A stretch of 64,000 nucleotides of DNA. It comes from Platerodrilus igneus (lineage: Eukaryota > Arthropoda > Insecta > Coleoptera > Lycidae). The DNA lies in assembly GCA_036346225.1 (NCBI GenBank), contig JARFIW010000453.1:558001-622000 (forward strand), written 5' to 3'. The translations under genes and the position numbers were made by a program. Below the pieces are notes generated by a model that was not told the DNA's origin, ran no database searches, and saw nothing but the letters and a program-made list of their open reading frames with translations. Below, one piece after another: positions 22,348-56,329 of the stretch. Position 1 is the stretch's first letter; each line of letters opens with the position of its first letter.

Positions 22348-23189
22348 TACACGGACGGTTCGCGTATGGACAATGGTCAAACAGGCGCGGCGTTTGTCGT
22401 ATATAATGAGTAAATGGAAGTGTTTCGGTTTCAGATCAAACTCGCGAACTGAAGCACTATCTTCCAGTGCGAACTGGTAGCCATACGAGAGGCTATCTAT
22501 TACGTAATAAATCATACGGGCAGACACGAGTATTATATAATCAGTGATAGTAAATCGGCGCTGACGGCTCGACAGACCTCCAAGCGGACGTCTGGAGGAT
22601 ACCGCAAACGGCGCTCGAGTTCCGACGTTTAAAGTTCTGTTGGGTTAAGTCGCACGATGGTAACGTAGGAAACGATAGGGCTGATGAATTAGCTAAAGAG
22701 GCCGCAACGGACAACTTTCGGATATCACATTCGTCGATACCGAGGTCTCTAATTAAAAGAAAGCTGCGCGAAAAGTGAATCAGACAATGGGAAGAAAGGT
22801 GGAACAACGCTGCTACGGGCAGGTTGACCCACAAATGCATACCGAGCATAGAAGCTAGAGGTAAGATCGAGGTGAAACTCGATCATAAAATGGTGTAACT
22901 GTTAACAAGGCACGGCGCCTTGAAAGCATATTTACAAAGGTTCGGTTTAACCGATAACAACCACTGCGAATGCAGTGAGGGCGCAGAAAGCACAGAGCGT
23001 ATGCTGTTCGACTGCCCACTCGAGGCGGTAAATCGAGGGTTACCTGATATTAAATTAGTTGTCGCAGGGCTAGCATCCCCCAAGAGCCTAGAGGAAGTCG
23101 GTGAAGTGGCTAACCAGAAGGCGTTCTGGACAGCCTTTAAAGAATTTTCAGAAAAGGTCGCGAGATTGGACGGTGATAACCACGCGTAA
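22348..23189 (+). pseudogene. R1-like LINE ORF2, RNase H and C-terminus
   Basis: The frame shows YTDGSRMDNGQTGAAFVVYN with the first RNase H Asp at 22354-22356, then FQCELVAIREAIYYVINH with the Glu, [10 protein letters not shown] with the next Asp, and [15 protein letters not shown] with the last Asp. A C-terminal CECS..........DCP motif follows near 22960, typical of the Cys/His region after the RT-RNase H of R1/LOA-type LINEs. Stops fall near 22408 and 22444, with frameshifts near 22580 and 22900, so it is dead. The open part from 22920 to 23189 ends at TAA. RT and endonuclease are absent by 5' truncation. Confidence 0.8.
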
Positions 23190-23354
23190 ATTAGAGGATG
23201 AGGGGTGGGGGGAGGATTGAAAATTTTAAACTTGACTTGGAATGAGAAATGGATATGAGCATGGTATAACCAAAACCTGTATAAAAAAAAATAAAAAAAT
23301 TTAAAAAAATTAAAAAGAAAAATAAAAAATTACAAAAAAAATAAAATTAATTAA

Positions 23355-23575
23355 TTATGTCATCATCATCATTAGGTCTTCAGTCCTAGAACTGGTTAGA
23401 CGCGTACCATCATTGTTCCCTATTCTGAACTAACCTACAGATTTCCCTGAAATATGCACAGTTTGCATCTATAACTGTCTAATCTAGGTCTACATTTACC
23501 TCTTTTTTCCTATCTCTGCTTGTAATATATCACATACTATTCCCCAAAAATGCCTTAATAATTAATTATGATTAT
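23355..23575 (-). mobile_element. RTE-like LINE, short 3' end fragment
   Basis: Nearly identical to the reverse complement of 28550-28730, including the terminal ATGATGATGATG tail, here read as CATCATCATCATTAGG. A typical extreme 5' truncation, inserted in the R1-like 3' UTR. Confidence 0.8.
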
Positions 23576-24726
23576 AACCAAAATCTAATATGCACGACAA
23601 ACCTACACATCACTAAAACAATCACTGTCATACCTTAAACGCGCGGAATATCGGGAATAAATCAAAACAAGTAAATAATAACAAACTAAATCAAAACCCT
23701 CATTAATTTAAATCAGTCTAATAAATAAGGAAAATAAAATAGAGTGAAACCGCGCATCCCCCCTGGACTTTAAAGTGGTAGTGATTGTGATCCCCCCAGA
23801 ACGGTTTAGTGCATACCCACTTAGCAGTGCATACTCATCTCTCCTTAGCTGTAAGATATTAATAGACGTAAGAAGACGACCAGATTTTCAAATACTAGAG
23901 AAATTATTATCAAGGTAAGAAGAAAAATTGTGGCGGCTGCACTCGCATAAGCATTGATTTGTATTAATCAGTAGATTTGAAATAATTTAATAATTTAATG
24001 CTTATGCGAGTGCACCTGATAAATTGGGCAATGTTTTTTGCTTTTTTTTTGTGCAGTGCCATATGCTTAATGCTTATTAGATATCTATTTACATAAATAT
24101 ATTTATTTATATTTACATTTTATATTTATTTATATTCATTTTGCATTTATTTTTGGAGATTAATATGTTTTGTCTGACGCTCTGCCGCCATTTTTGGTGA
24201 CAGTATTTTTATAGGAACGAAGATTGTAATTGTGAAGAATGTAATTATAGTATAAATCAGTTAGGGAATGGTAGGGAAAGCTAGGGATGGATTTAGGCTA
24301 ATGATATAATAAATTACTTAGATCAGGTAGGGCGAATTTGCAAATTTATAGAGCAGGCAAAATAGCTCTATTCACTATTAAAATATTTGGCGAATGCTTA
24401 GAAATTTGAATCCATTTTTAATATTACCATTTCGAATGGACCTGCACCTTGCCGAAGTTCTAAATTACTAAAACAGGTGAAATGGCTTGCGTGTTCTAAT
24501 GAGCTAAAAAGCCAAACTACAGGTCCAACCAAAGTAGTAGGGTCGTTAGTGAGGAACCAGACTAAGACAGGTCCCCGAAAGAGGGCAGCGGCTCTTTCGG
24601 TACTTAGATTGGCAGAGACCATAGGGGTCGGTATAGCAGTCTAAGACACACTACCGCGATGTGGAAGGCAACGGGAAACCACCACATTATCTCCCAAGTA
24701 CACAGCGTACTTAAATTGTTACAAAC

Positions 24727-27669
24727 ATGATGGCATTCTCTGGGGTAAAAGATTCCGGAGTTAAAATAGTCCCCCATTCGGATCTCCGGGAGGGGACTAC
24801 TTCGGAGGATGCGATCGGAAAGTTAAAAATAAGAGTCGGGAACATTCTACGAGTCGGAGCGTGGAATGTTAGAAGTATGAAGCAAGTAGGTAAGCTAGAG
24901 AACTTAAAAATCGAAATAAATAAGTTATCACTAGACATAGTAGGGATCAGCGAAGTTCGGTGGCCAGAGGCGGGGGATTTTTGGAGTGGAGACTTCAGGG
25001 TAATTCATACAGGAGCAGAGGAAGGAAATTTGGGTGTGGGGATAGTTATGCGGAAAAAGATAGGATACTGTGTAGAAAATTACTTACAAAAGAATGAAAG
25101 AGTACTCATGGTTAGATTAGAATCTAAACCGGTAAACACAGTAATAATTCAAGTATACATGCCCACCTCTAGCTACAGTAACGAAGAGGTAGAAGCCATC
25201 TACAAAGATATCGAAGACATATTAAGATACGTAAAAGGACACGAAAATTTAATAATTACGGGGGATTTTAATGCAGTGGTAGGTGAGGGGAGGGAAGGAA
25301 CGGTAGTAGGTTTATTTGGTTTAGGCACGAGAAACGACAGGGGAAATAGGCTGGTAGAATTTTGCGACAAGAACAATTTAATCATCACAAACACGTTATT
25401 TCAACATCATGCTAGAAGACGATATACGTGGAAGATGCCAGGAGATATAGGACGATATCAAATAGATTACATTCTTGTTAGACAACAGTTTAGGAATCAA
25501 GTAAAAGACTGTAGGAGCTACCCAGAAGCAGATATAGATACGGACCACAACATCGTAATTATGAAGGCCGCACTTAAATTTAAAAATCTGAAAAAAAGGA
25601 ACGGAAAAAGGCACTTGGACTTAGAGAAACTAAAAGATAAGGATATTCAAGTAAGATTCGAAAAAAAGTCAAATGAATTGCTGAATGATATCGGGAAAAT
25701 ATCTGAAACTAAGGAAGTAGAAACAGAATGGAATAACATTAAATCCAGCCTAGACATGGCGGCCAGAGATATTCTGGGGTATACACAAAAAGAAAATAAG
25801 AAACCATGGATAACAAAGGATATCGTGAATTTAATAGAAGAAAGACGAAAATACAAAAATAAATCAGACGAAACAGGAAAACAGAGTAACAAAGCCATAA
25901 AATGGGAAATTATTCGCAAATGCAGGAAAGCTAAAGAACAATGGATTGATGAAAAGTGCAAAGAGGTACAAACTAAGATGGAAATAGGAAAGAAAGACGA
26001 AGCATACAAATTAATTAGAATGAATTTTAGGGATATAAAACCGTATAGCAAAAATATAAGGGACGCACAAGGAAACGTCATTATAGAAAACGTAGAGAAA
26101 GAGTAGATGGCAAGAATATATAGGAATTTATATGCAGGAGAGGAACTAACTGCATTAGAACAGGAATCAGACATTGAAAATGATGACTTGGGATATCCTA
26201 TTCGAGACGAGTTTGAATTAGCATTAAAGAGTCTGAAAAATGGTAAGGCGCCTGGTACAGATAAGGTGCAAACAGAAACTCTAAAAGCCGCTGGACAAGC
26301 AAAGCAGTAACAGAACGTCTCTTCCAACTTGTAAGCTATATGTATGAGACAGGCGAGATACCCAAAGATTTCAAACGTAGCATCAAAAAAGAAAGGTGCG
26401 GATAGATGTGAAAATTTTCGAACAATAAGTTTGACAGCACACGTGTCAAAAATATTAACTAGAATTGTGCACAGACGAATGGAAAAACGAGCTGAAGAAA
26501 TACTAGGAGAAGACCAATTTGGGTTTAGGCGAAACAGGGGAACACGGGAGGCTATTTTAGCTCTGAGAGTGATAATGGAGAAAACAATATAAAAAGGGGA
26601 AAGCGTGTATATAGGGTTTGTAGATCTGGAAAAAGCATTTGACAATGTAAATTGGAAGAAAAAGATTGGAATGAGTTATAGGGATAGACGAATAGTACAT
26701 AGCTTATACAAAGAGCAAACAGCAGTAATAGAATTAGAGCAAGAAAGTAGAGAAGTAAACATTAGGAAAGGGGTGAGACAGGCATGTGCCCTATCCCCAT
26801 TGATTTTTAACTTGTACATAGAAGAGGCAATGAATACTGTCAAATGCAGGAAGACATTTGGAATTACTATGCAGGGACAAAAAATTGATATGATTAGATT
26901 TGCAGATGATATAGCGGTATTAGCGTCTAGCAAAGAAGAGTTAGAAGCTGCTCTTAATGAAATGGAAACGGTTCTAACAGAGAGATACGGTATGAAAATT
27001 AACAAAACTAAAACTAAAGTTCTAGTTTGCAAAGGTGGGGAAAATAAATCAAAAACAAGAATACAAGTATTTAACACGAACTTACAAGAGGTTAAGGATT
27101 TCTGCTACCTAGGAAGCCAAATAACGCAAGATGGGAAAAGCACAAAAGATATAACACAAAGATTAGCACAAGGTCGTGCTACATTTAACAAGAAAAAGCA
27201 ACTACTGTGCTCAAAGATCACAAACATAGAAACAAGGAAAAGATTGCTTAAAACATATGTGTGGAGCACAGCACTGTACGGCTGTGAAGCCTGGACAGTA
27301 GGAGAAGCGGACAAGAAAAAGGTAGAAGCCTTTGAAATGTGGTGCTACAGGCGTATGATGAAGATATCATGGACAGACAAAGTTAAGAACGAAGAGGTAC
27401 TAAAAATGGTAGGGGAAGAAAGAAGTATGTGGAAAACGGTAAAAAATAGGAGAAATAGGATGATAGGCCACATACTACGGCATGAGGGAATAGTGCGGAA
27501 TATATTAGAAGCAGAGATAGGAAAAAAGAGAAGAAGAGGCAGACCTAGATTAGACTATTGCACACAGATAGTAAAAGATGTAGGCTGTAGAGGTTTCAGG
27601 GAGATGTGTATGCTAGCCCAGAATAGAAATCAATGGAGGTACGCATCCAACCAATCCCAAGATGGATAA
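24727..27669 (+). pseudogene. RTE-like endonuclease-reverse transcriptase, few lesions
   Basis: The endonuclease part opens at ATG 24727 and carries the apurinic-type motifs WNVRSM, GISEVRWPE, ITGDFNAVVG, IDYILV and DTDHNIVI. A TAG at 26104-26106 ends this frame before RT. RT follows: NGKAPGTDKVQTE, then a frameshift in 26280-26400, then LGEDQFGFRRNRGTREAI, a TAA at 26590-26592, FVDLEKAFDNVNW, the catalytic FADDIAVL near 26899, and WSTALYGCEAWTVG. The C-terminus RMIGHILRHEG and WRYASNQSQDG ends at 27669. All catalytic motifs are kept; only two stops and one frameshift separate it from a continuous ORF of about 980 codons. It is therefore a fairly young copy. The RTE placement comes from the endonuclease-RT layout and lack of RNase H. 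Confidence 0.85.
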
Positions 27670-27719
27670 ACTAACGACGAAAAGATAACTGGGCTTAAAC
27701 ATGATGATTATTATAAGTA

Positions 27720-28735
27720 ACTACAAGAATTGGTTGGGCAATATTTTCGAATAATGTTAAGTGTGTGAAAGGATTTACTGAAAAACCATTATTTCGGCAA
27801 ATGTCTAAGTGTTGGTGGATCTTGGTAGCCACAGGTTGCTTAACCTCCTTCACTGAATCTCGGTAAAATAGGGTATAAAATTAGAAAACAATAGAAAGGG
27901 AACGAGCTGAATACACATGCTGTGTGAGAATTTCAGAGAACTATGTAGGCTAGCTCAGAATATAAATAAGTGCAGGTACGTGTCCAACCAGTTTTGAGAC
28001 GGAAAACCTAATGACGAAAAAATAAGCGCAGATAAATCTGATGATTAGTATAAACAACTAGTTGTTGGTTGCGAAATACCTGCAACTAATGTTGACTGTG
28101 CGAAAAGATAAATTGGAAAATATTCTAAATCGCCAAATGGTTAAGTGTTGGGAAACTTGGCAGCCACAGGCTACTTACCTCCCTTCACAACCATTGAAGG
28201 TCGGAGAAATAGGGAGTATAACTGTAAAACAATAGAAAGTGATCGAACTGCATCTAACAAGAAAGAACAGCGCCTATGAGGAAGACAACAAACATAGAAT
28301 AAGAAGAAAACTGTTGAAAGCATATGTGTGGAGCACAGCACAGTATGCCTATGAAATACGGGCAGTCTGAAACGCAGACAGAAAAATGGTAGCAGCCTTT
28401 TGAAATGCTGTGCTTCAGATGTATGAGGACGATAGCATGGACAGACAAAGATAATAACAAATAAGTTACAGAAATAGTAGGGGAACAAGGATATCTGGGG
28501 AAAAAGGGAAATAGTAGGGCAGAATATGTTCTAAGGCATTTTTGGAGAATAGTATGTGATATATTACAAGCAGAGATAGGAAATAAGAGGTAGATGTAGA
28601 CCTAGATCAGACAGTTATAGATGCAAACTGTGCATATTGCAGGGAAATCTGTAGGTTAGTTAAGAATAGGGAACAATGATGGTACGCGTCTAACCAGTTC
28701 TAGGACTGAAGACTTAATGATGATGATGATTTTAA
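27720..28735 (+). repeat. Repeated 3' ends of the RTE-like LINE
   Basis: Two further, more decayed units of RT C-terminus plus UTR. Unit 1 includes ENFRELCRLAQN-like coding sequence at 27930-28020; unit 2 spans 28250-28735 with KAYVWSTA-like and LRHFWRIVCDIL-like remnants. Shared UTR text includes GTTGG...CTTGG.AGCCACAGG at 27812-27838 and 28145-28170. Confidence 0.7.
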
Positions 28736-29077
28736 TATTAGTTAGCTAGATTAGGATAGTTTAAAGACGACCCTTCAAGTCGCACCGGTAACCAGAGCTG
28801 GCGACTGCTATCCGGTATTACGAATCCCTCCCCTTTTACATTCACGTGTGTCTTGTTGAACGGACACACTCCAAATTAACGCTAGGGATACCATTGTTCA
28901 AACCCTATTTTTAGTTTTTGTTTTAGTTTGTTAGATTTTTATTTAGGATCGATTAATTTTGAAGTTAGATTAGATCTAAAGCACGTTTATATTTTCGCGT
29001 TTAAACCCAATGTAGTACCTTCGGTTGAAGCATTGGGAACGTGGTCGCAAGTATAGCGGCCCTTATTCAAACTATAA
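28736..29077 (+). repeat. 3' tail of R1-like LINE copy 1
   Basis: Aligns with 39600-39895 in copy 2 (AAGCACGTTTAT.TTTCGCGT, GCATTGGG.AC.TGG.CGCAA and CGACCCTTA-type end). It is separated from the rest of the LINE by the RTE insertion. Confidence 0.75.
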
Positions 29078-30300
29078 TGTCTAATGATTTTCAACTCCAA
29101 TCCCTTTTGCTTTAAGAACGAAAATTAATTCGGTAAATTAAGATAATCCCTTCCCTTATTGATGCATTCTCCGTTCGTATAAATTCTATTTCTATTGTTG
29201 AATCCTACCGCCTAATTAATAATAAATACTCTTTCTCAGAATTCCTCAACGTAAAGTTTATGCTATAATTAACTAGTCAATAACTTGTTCTAGGTATCCG
29301 ATAATTGATTCTTATGTGTTTTCCATCGATAGATTCGTCGAACTGAAGTCGCGTACTATCCGATAAAACCGTGTTTTTCCAGTTTTAATCCCTAGCAACA
29401 ATTTTACATTGAGCTCTGGTCATTAGTTAAACAAAATTAATATTCATTTGCTTTTCGACTTACACGACGAAAGCATCAGTTCTGGTTTTCTTTGTTTCGT
29501 ATAAAAATTTCGCGCACGCCTTACAGCGTGGTGAGTATTTATGGTTTAGTAAAATAATACTTTTCAACATCAATAAATTAATTTTACTTGTACTTACTAT
29601 AGCTTCTTCCGGTGGCCCTTAAAGCCACGATGGATGGTTACCCTTTGTTGTAATGGGAGAACAACTCCAATGTGAAATCACGCGCCGCTCTCCTTTGCCC
29701 CGTCATTAGATGCGATAGGAACCGGTCCGACGGCAGCAACTCGAGGGCGAGTGCGTAAGTACTAATTGACACCATTTGGTAACCACACTTGGTGGCCTTA
29801 AACGGATTACTGTAAGTAATCGTAGGCGTACGAGGATGAGTTATAACCGTTGGGTTACCATGCGCTTTGGTTTTTTTTGCTACATTTTTATTACTTAAGA
29901 TATTGTTCTGCCAATGAGGTATGCGTAATTTTTATATTTACAACCATTAAGAGCTGTGTAGTGTTCTTTTTGGGTTTTGTTGTGTTGCGAAATAACGTAA
30001 AGGGTAGGCACATAAAAACGGCTGCTCTCTATGTTAGAGAGGATGTCTGTTGATCTTGTAAATATGTGTAACTTGTAATTACGGATAGTTTATTTGGTGG
30101 TACCATTATGCTTTTGTACCTAATTAATTTTTTTTTGTTAATTAGAAATTGTATGATTATGGTTAGGAGTGTGTCATTTGTTTACTTTTATTTCAGGCCT
30201 GATTTAATTTGTGTAGGTATTCTGCCCTGTCTACTCACCGATTGAGCCCGGTCAATTTTTCTTTCCTTTTTCTTCTTTGTTTTTTTATACTATGTCATTG
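29078..30300 (+). repeat. Repeat X, copy b, right part
   Basis: Same order of landmarks as 1690-2935, including GTGGCCCTTAAAGCCAC near 29611 and ATTGAGCCCGGTCAATTTTT near 30240. It begins with the right copy of the 15-bp duplication (29078-29092). No coding sequence was found. Confidence 0.7.
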
Positions 30301-30943
30301 TACGTAGCAAACCTTCTAAATTCTTAGTACGGACGGCACAATACATTTTGAACACAGTCGGCTTAAGCTCACGGCGCGGCTCTGCTTGTATGTGCCATTT
30401 TCTCTTCTTCTAACGCGTATTCTAGGTTTTAAAATACTCTCTGCAATTTTATATACAATATCTGCTCTATAGTTTTAATTATTTCCAGTAATATATCAGA
30501 AATTATTTTTTCGTTTACTTGTAGCACGTATTGAAAGTAGGCCCTAAAATTGGACTTTAAATACAGCTTCAGCTCCAGAAAATACAAGAAGATAACACAA
30601 TTTATAAACGTGAAACAATTTGTACACTCTATTAACTATAATATCAATTAGTTCCTACTCAACAGGAGTTTATGATATCCGCCAGCAATTGGTACTGATA
30701 TAGAATAAACTGTACTTGGAATTTAGCTGGAGGTACACAGTAATACTTACTCCATGTGGGCTACGTTCAGGTTTAAAAATATACAACCTACAAGTTAATG
30801 GTTTGTTCAAATTGGAGTAAACCACCTTCGTTCTAAATTTAGATTCTGTCTGCTTATAGTTACAATTTATTTTTATAAGCTATAGCATTTATACAATATT
30901 CAATATTGATATTAATGTGAAAAATGCAGTCTAACTCCTAGAG
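30301..30943 (-). other. 3' UTR/downstream flank of protease gene B
   Basis: No other coding sequence is seen. On the minus strand a poly(A) signal AATAAA lies 72 nt after the gene B stop codon. Confidence 0.5.
30866..30871 (-). terminator. Polyadenylation signal of gene B
   Basis: AATAAA on the minus strand, 72 nt past the TAA stop at 30946-30944. Confidence 0.6.
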
Positions 30944-53121
<22,178 letters not shown>

Positions 53122-53898
53122 GGCGTTATTCGGGTATGCAGAATCATTAACTGAATTTATATATGCTGAAGATTTTCTGTACCACTTTCACGTCACATGT
53201 TTTGTTAATTTGTACTTAACTCTGGCATTTAATTGTCGGTTTGAAATTGACTAAAACGCGTTCAATAACTATTTATTCAAATTTATGTACTAATGAGTTT
53301 AGCGAACTCCCAGCTATTATCTTAATTGACATTTAATCACACCTTTAAGGAAAGAAGGGAACATACAGCTTACGTTAAGTAAGAAGATCCGCAAAATATG
53401 CAACAGCGTAAGGCAAACGGCGTTCTTTGAAAGTACATTCCGAAACGTAAATTTTTAATTTTGTAATTAAGTAACTCGGTTTTTTTATTTTGATAATTGT
53501 AACAAAATAGTTGAAAAATCTCTAAATTGGTGCGCATTGATGACTGATTCAACGAAATTTTCATCGATGTTTTTCTTCCCACTATATGCTAATATTTTAG
53601 TGTGTGTTCCTCAGGCAAATTTACGAAGAAAAGTTCATACGCACATATATCTCCAACGGCTTAAATTTTTAGCTGCAGGGTGATGACTTTGCCTTTTTAC
53701 ATTATTATTTTTTAATATTTCCCGAAGTACTTTTGATATTATTTTTAATTTGGTACGTGAGTTACGTTTCGGGCCTTGGAAGCCGTCTTTATAAAAACTT
53801 CTTCCAAAACTTCTTGTAACAAATTTTATTTCTTATACAGATATTACAATGGAATTTTGACAAACTTAATAATCTAGAGGAACACTATGGCACGATTT
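53122..53898. other. Upstream region of gene B, no gene seen
   Basis: Presumed 5' UTR and promoter region of the protease. No clear TATA/initiator pair was found in the first 300 bp. Confidence 0.4.
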
Positions 53899-54049
53899 AA
53901 ATAAAAATTAATAAAAACTCTTAACCACAAAAATATTTAAAATACTAGATACGTATTTCGACCACTATATGGTCATCATCAGTGGTCGAAATACGTATCT
54001 AGTATTTTAAATATTTTTTGTGGTTAAGGGTTTTTATTCATTTTTATTT
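53899..54049. repeat. Long imperfect palindrome (foldback element)
   Basis: Arms of about 65 bp pair almost completely: CTAGATACGTATTTCGACCA reads back as TGGTCGAAATACGTATCTAG around a loop of about 14 bp (ATATGGTCATCATC). It is outside any gene, between gene B and the errantivirus LTR. Probably a small foldback/MITE-like repeat. Confidence 0.9.
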
Positions 54050-54059
54050 GACAAACTTG

Positions 54060-54510
54060 ATTAATAATTCTAAGTCGAAATAAAATAATAATTGGATTTA
54101 ATTGAGGGCGAGTAGCCTAAGCAAACGGCAATGTTAAAGCTGAAATACTCAAGACTGACTGATGGGCTTGGGACTTCCGGGGTATATATGTTGTCCCTGC
54201 CCCTCACATGTCTGTGGGAACTTGCAGAGCTCATGTCTGCTTATTTGTTAATTCTATTCATTATACAATCTAACAATCTCAATTTATAAGTGATCGCGGT
54301 TTCTTAACCGTCTGTGACCGGCACTTGCAGTATCACTTACGTCTGGAATACAATGTATTACATCCGTTCTCACAACTTGCTTGTGAACTTTTAATAACCT
54401 TTCTGATTTATCGAATTTACAATGTTGCATATAACTTAAGTATAAGTTTCTTTATAATTTTCTAATAATTTCTATTTATTTGTACATATATGGATTGGGG
54501 ATACATAACT
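54060..54510 (-). repeat. 3' LTR of the errantivirus (far boundary approximate)
   Basis: On the minus strand a G-rich purine tract (54517-54511) is followed by AGTTATGTATCCCC at 54510. Inside is TATATACC near 54188, and about 30 nt on is TCAGTCAGT near 54162-54154, a TATA plus arthropod initiator pair. The far end near 54060 could not be fixed because no second LTR is present. Confidence 0.6.
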
Positions 54511-54561
54511 CCCCCCGACGTAAATGAAAAATGAATGTTTTCTTTGCTTAATTTTTAAAAT

Positions 54562-56314
54562 TCATTGTTTAAAATTCATTGTCCCTAAGGGTACATTTAT
54601 TGTTACTTTATTTACCTTTGTTTTCTTATGTCTAAAATTGCTTTCTTTATTCTTATATCTAAGATACATTTTGTAAAATACATACATGATTAATAATATA
54701 ATTAAAATGATTAATACAATTGTCCATACGCTTATATTATCGTAGTGTAATTTTGGCACTTTTAACTCACTAAAGTGTTCTTTATAATTGTCCATTTGTT
54801 GCATGGCGTGGTTGAGATCGTCTAAGTCAAGGTGTTCTAGTTGCATGGGTTTCTTGATTATTTCTTCGTTCTCGGATTGTGCTATTTTGAATTGTAGTAC
54901 CAGTAAATTGGCGAATTTCTTGGTTACTGCGGGGTCTTGATATTTTCGGATTATTTCGTTCTTTAATTTTAAATAAGACTTCTTTAAGGGTGAATACTTT
55001 GCTTCCGGTTAGTGCTAAATTGTTCTCGTCTTGATTGCAATGTGCGGTTGCTATTACTTCTGTTGGAAAAACGGCAATCCATTTGTTTTCTGTAACTTTT
55101 TGAATCTTTATTTTGATGATTTGTACTTGTTTGGCTTCACAGTTGTCATAATGATTTGAAAATCTTAGTAATTGTACTTCGCAAGAGCTGTTTTCTTAAA
55201 TAGTTGTTGTTGTTAATGATTGGCATAGATATTGATTTGATGTTACTTTGTTACATTTTTCGTATGTGTAACCATATCTGAGTTCCTTTAAGGATAGGAA
55301 CTTGGTTTTGAGGATAATAACTTGATACATGCTAGTAATTTTCATTGAAAAAGCAAATAAAAATGATAATCATTATAATTGTTGCTTTCTACTATTGGGA
55401 TTTCTATTAAAAATGTGATTTCGTTATTCTTTACATAGCCTTTCACTATAGCTATTTTTTCAAATATGAGAATGTTTGATTCTATTACATCAAAGGGTAA
55501 TTTACTGTTAGTTATAAATGATCTAATTCTTAATAATTCCTTTAATAAGTCAGTTGGTTCTATGTTACTAGAGTGTAATGTATTTAATCTTGTAAATGTT
55601 ACAGCATTTTCTAATGTCGTTAAAATTTGTTGGATTAAAGTAAGGGTTAATATTATTTGAGTGAATATTGTATTAAATCTAATAAAGTCTCGCATTCCTA
55701 ACATAGTAGTTTGCACGTTAGTTTCAAGGGTTTGTATTCTATTGGCTATACTGTCTTGATTTCTTACTAGCTTTCTTAACGTATCGTTGAATTTTATTAT
55801 AGTCGATTGAGTTAAAGATATTTGGTTGCTAACAAGAGTTTTTATATCGTTTTGGTTTTCAATTAACTGCTGTATTGCGTTGTCATAACGTTCTGCGTCT
55901 TGTTTATCTAAATTGCCTGTGATAGCTTTTATTATGTTACCTAGTCCGTTAATTAGTCCTCTTTTTCGTCTTGCAATTTGTTCTGTGAGTATTAATTTAT
56001 TAAATTTATCTTCTATGTTCCTTAAAATGTTTTCTATTATATTGTTGTTATTCATCATTTATATTGTTTATTCCTTTCCGAATTTGGCTGTGTCCATTAA
56101 TTGTTTTAATCTATAATAGTTGTGTTTGATTATGTGAGACTTTTTTTAATTTCGTTAAATCGAATTTTTGTGCGAATGTCCAACAGTTTATTGTATTTTG
56201 CATACTTTCCAATTTTATTGGTAATATACCGGGGTTGTTTTTTATATCTTCAATTAATACGTCGTTGTCCGTTCTACCTGGGCGGAGCTTGACGGTAAGG
56301 TAATGGCTGTCCAT
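54562..56314 (-). pseudogene. Errantivirus env (fusion glycoprotein) remnant
   Basis: 56314-56111 holds a possible N-terminal piece. 56058-55342 is a 238-codon open block with a basic furin-type motif RRKR, directly followed by a Gly-rich hydrophobic stretch (the usual place of a fusion peptide) and long Asn/Gln-rich helical segments typical of the transmembrane subunit. 54846-54562 carries a hydrophobic membrane anchor (WTIVLIILIILLIMYVFY) and a basic cytoplasmic tail. The part between, 54847-55341, is in other frames with stops, including one after a TTAACAACAACAACT-like run. The layout matches errantivirus/baculovirus-F-type fusion proteins, which mediate membrane fusion. It is not expressible as one protein here. 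Confidence 0.78.
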
Positions 56315-56329
56315 CTGAAATTACAGGGT

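Larger units (their letters stand above)
24425..28735 (+). mobile_element. RTE-like LINE, near full length
   Basis: Contains a 5' UTR with the block GATGTGGAAGGCAACGGGAA (24659-24678), an endonuclease-RT coding region and a 3' region ending in ATGATGATGATG at about 28714-28728. The reverse-oriented copy 48635-52235 shares both ends, which defines the limits. After the main ORF the last part of the ORF plus UTR is repeated twice more (about 27720-28055 and 28056-28735). Inserted in the R1-like 3' UTR. Confidence 0.82.
22154..29077 (+). mobile_element. 5'-truncated R1-like LINE copy 1, interrupted by RTE-like insertions
   Basis: Own sequence is 22154-23354, 23576-24424 and 28736-29077: RNase H, a Cys/His C-terminus and a long 3' UTR. 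It matches copy 2 (36590-39895) along its length, including ATTGTGGCGGCTG.ACTCGCATAAGCATT near 23925 and the 3' end near 29000-29077. It is flanked by a 15-bp duplication. A short RTE 3' end (23355-23575) and a long RTE element (24425-28735) are inserted in the UTR. Confidence 0.8.

Noticed and set aside
25647..26645. 332-codon open frame on the minus strand
   Set aside because: Antisense shadow of the RTE endonuclease/RT coding region; low-complexity Ser/Phe/Leu composition and no domain.
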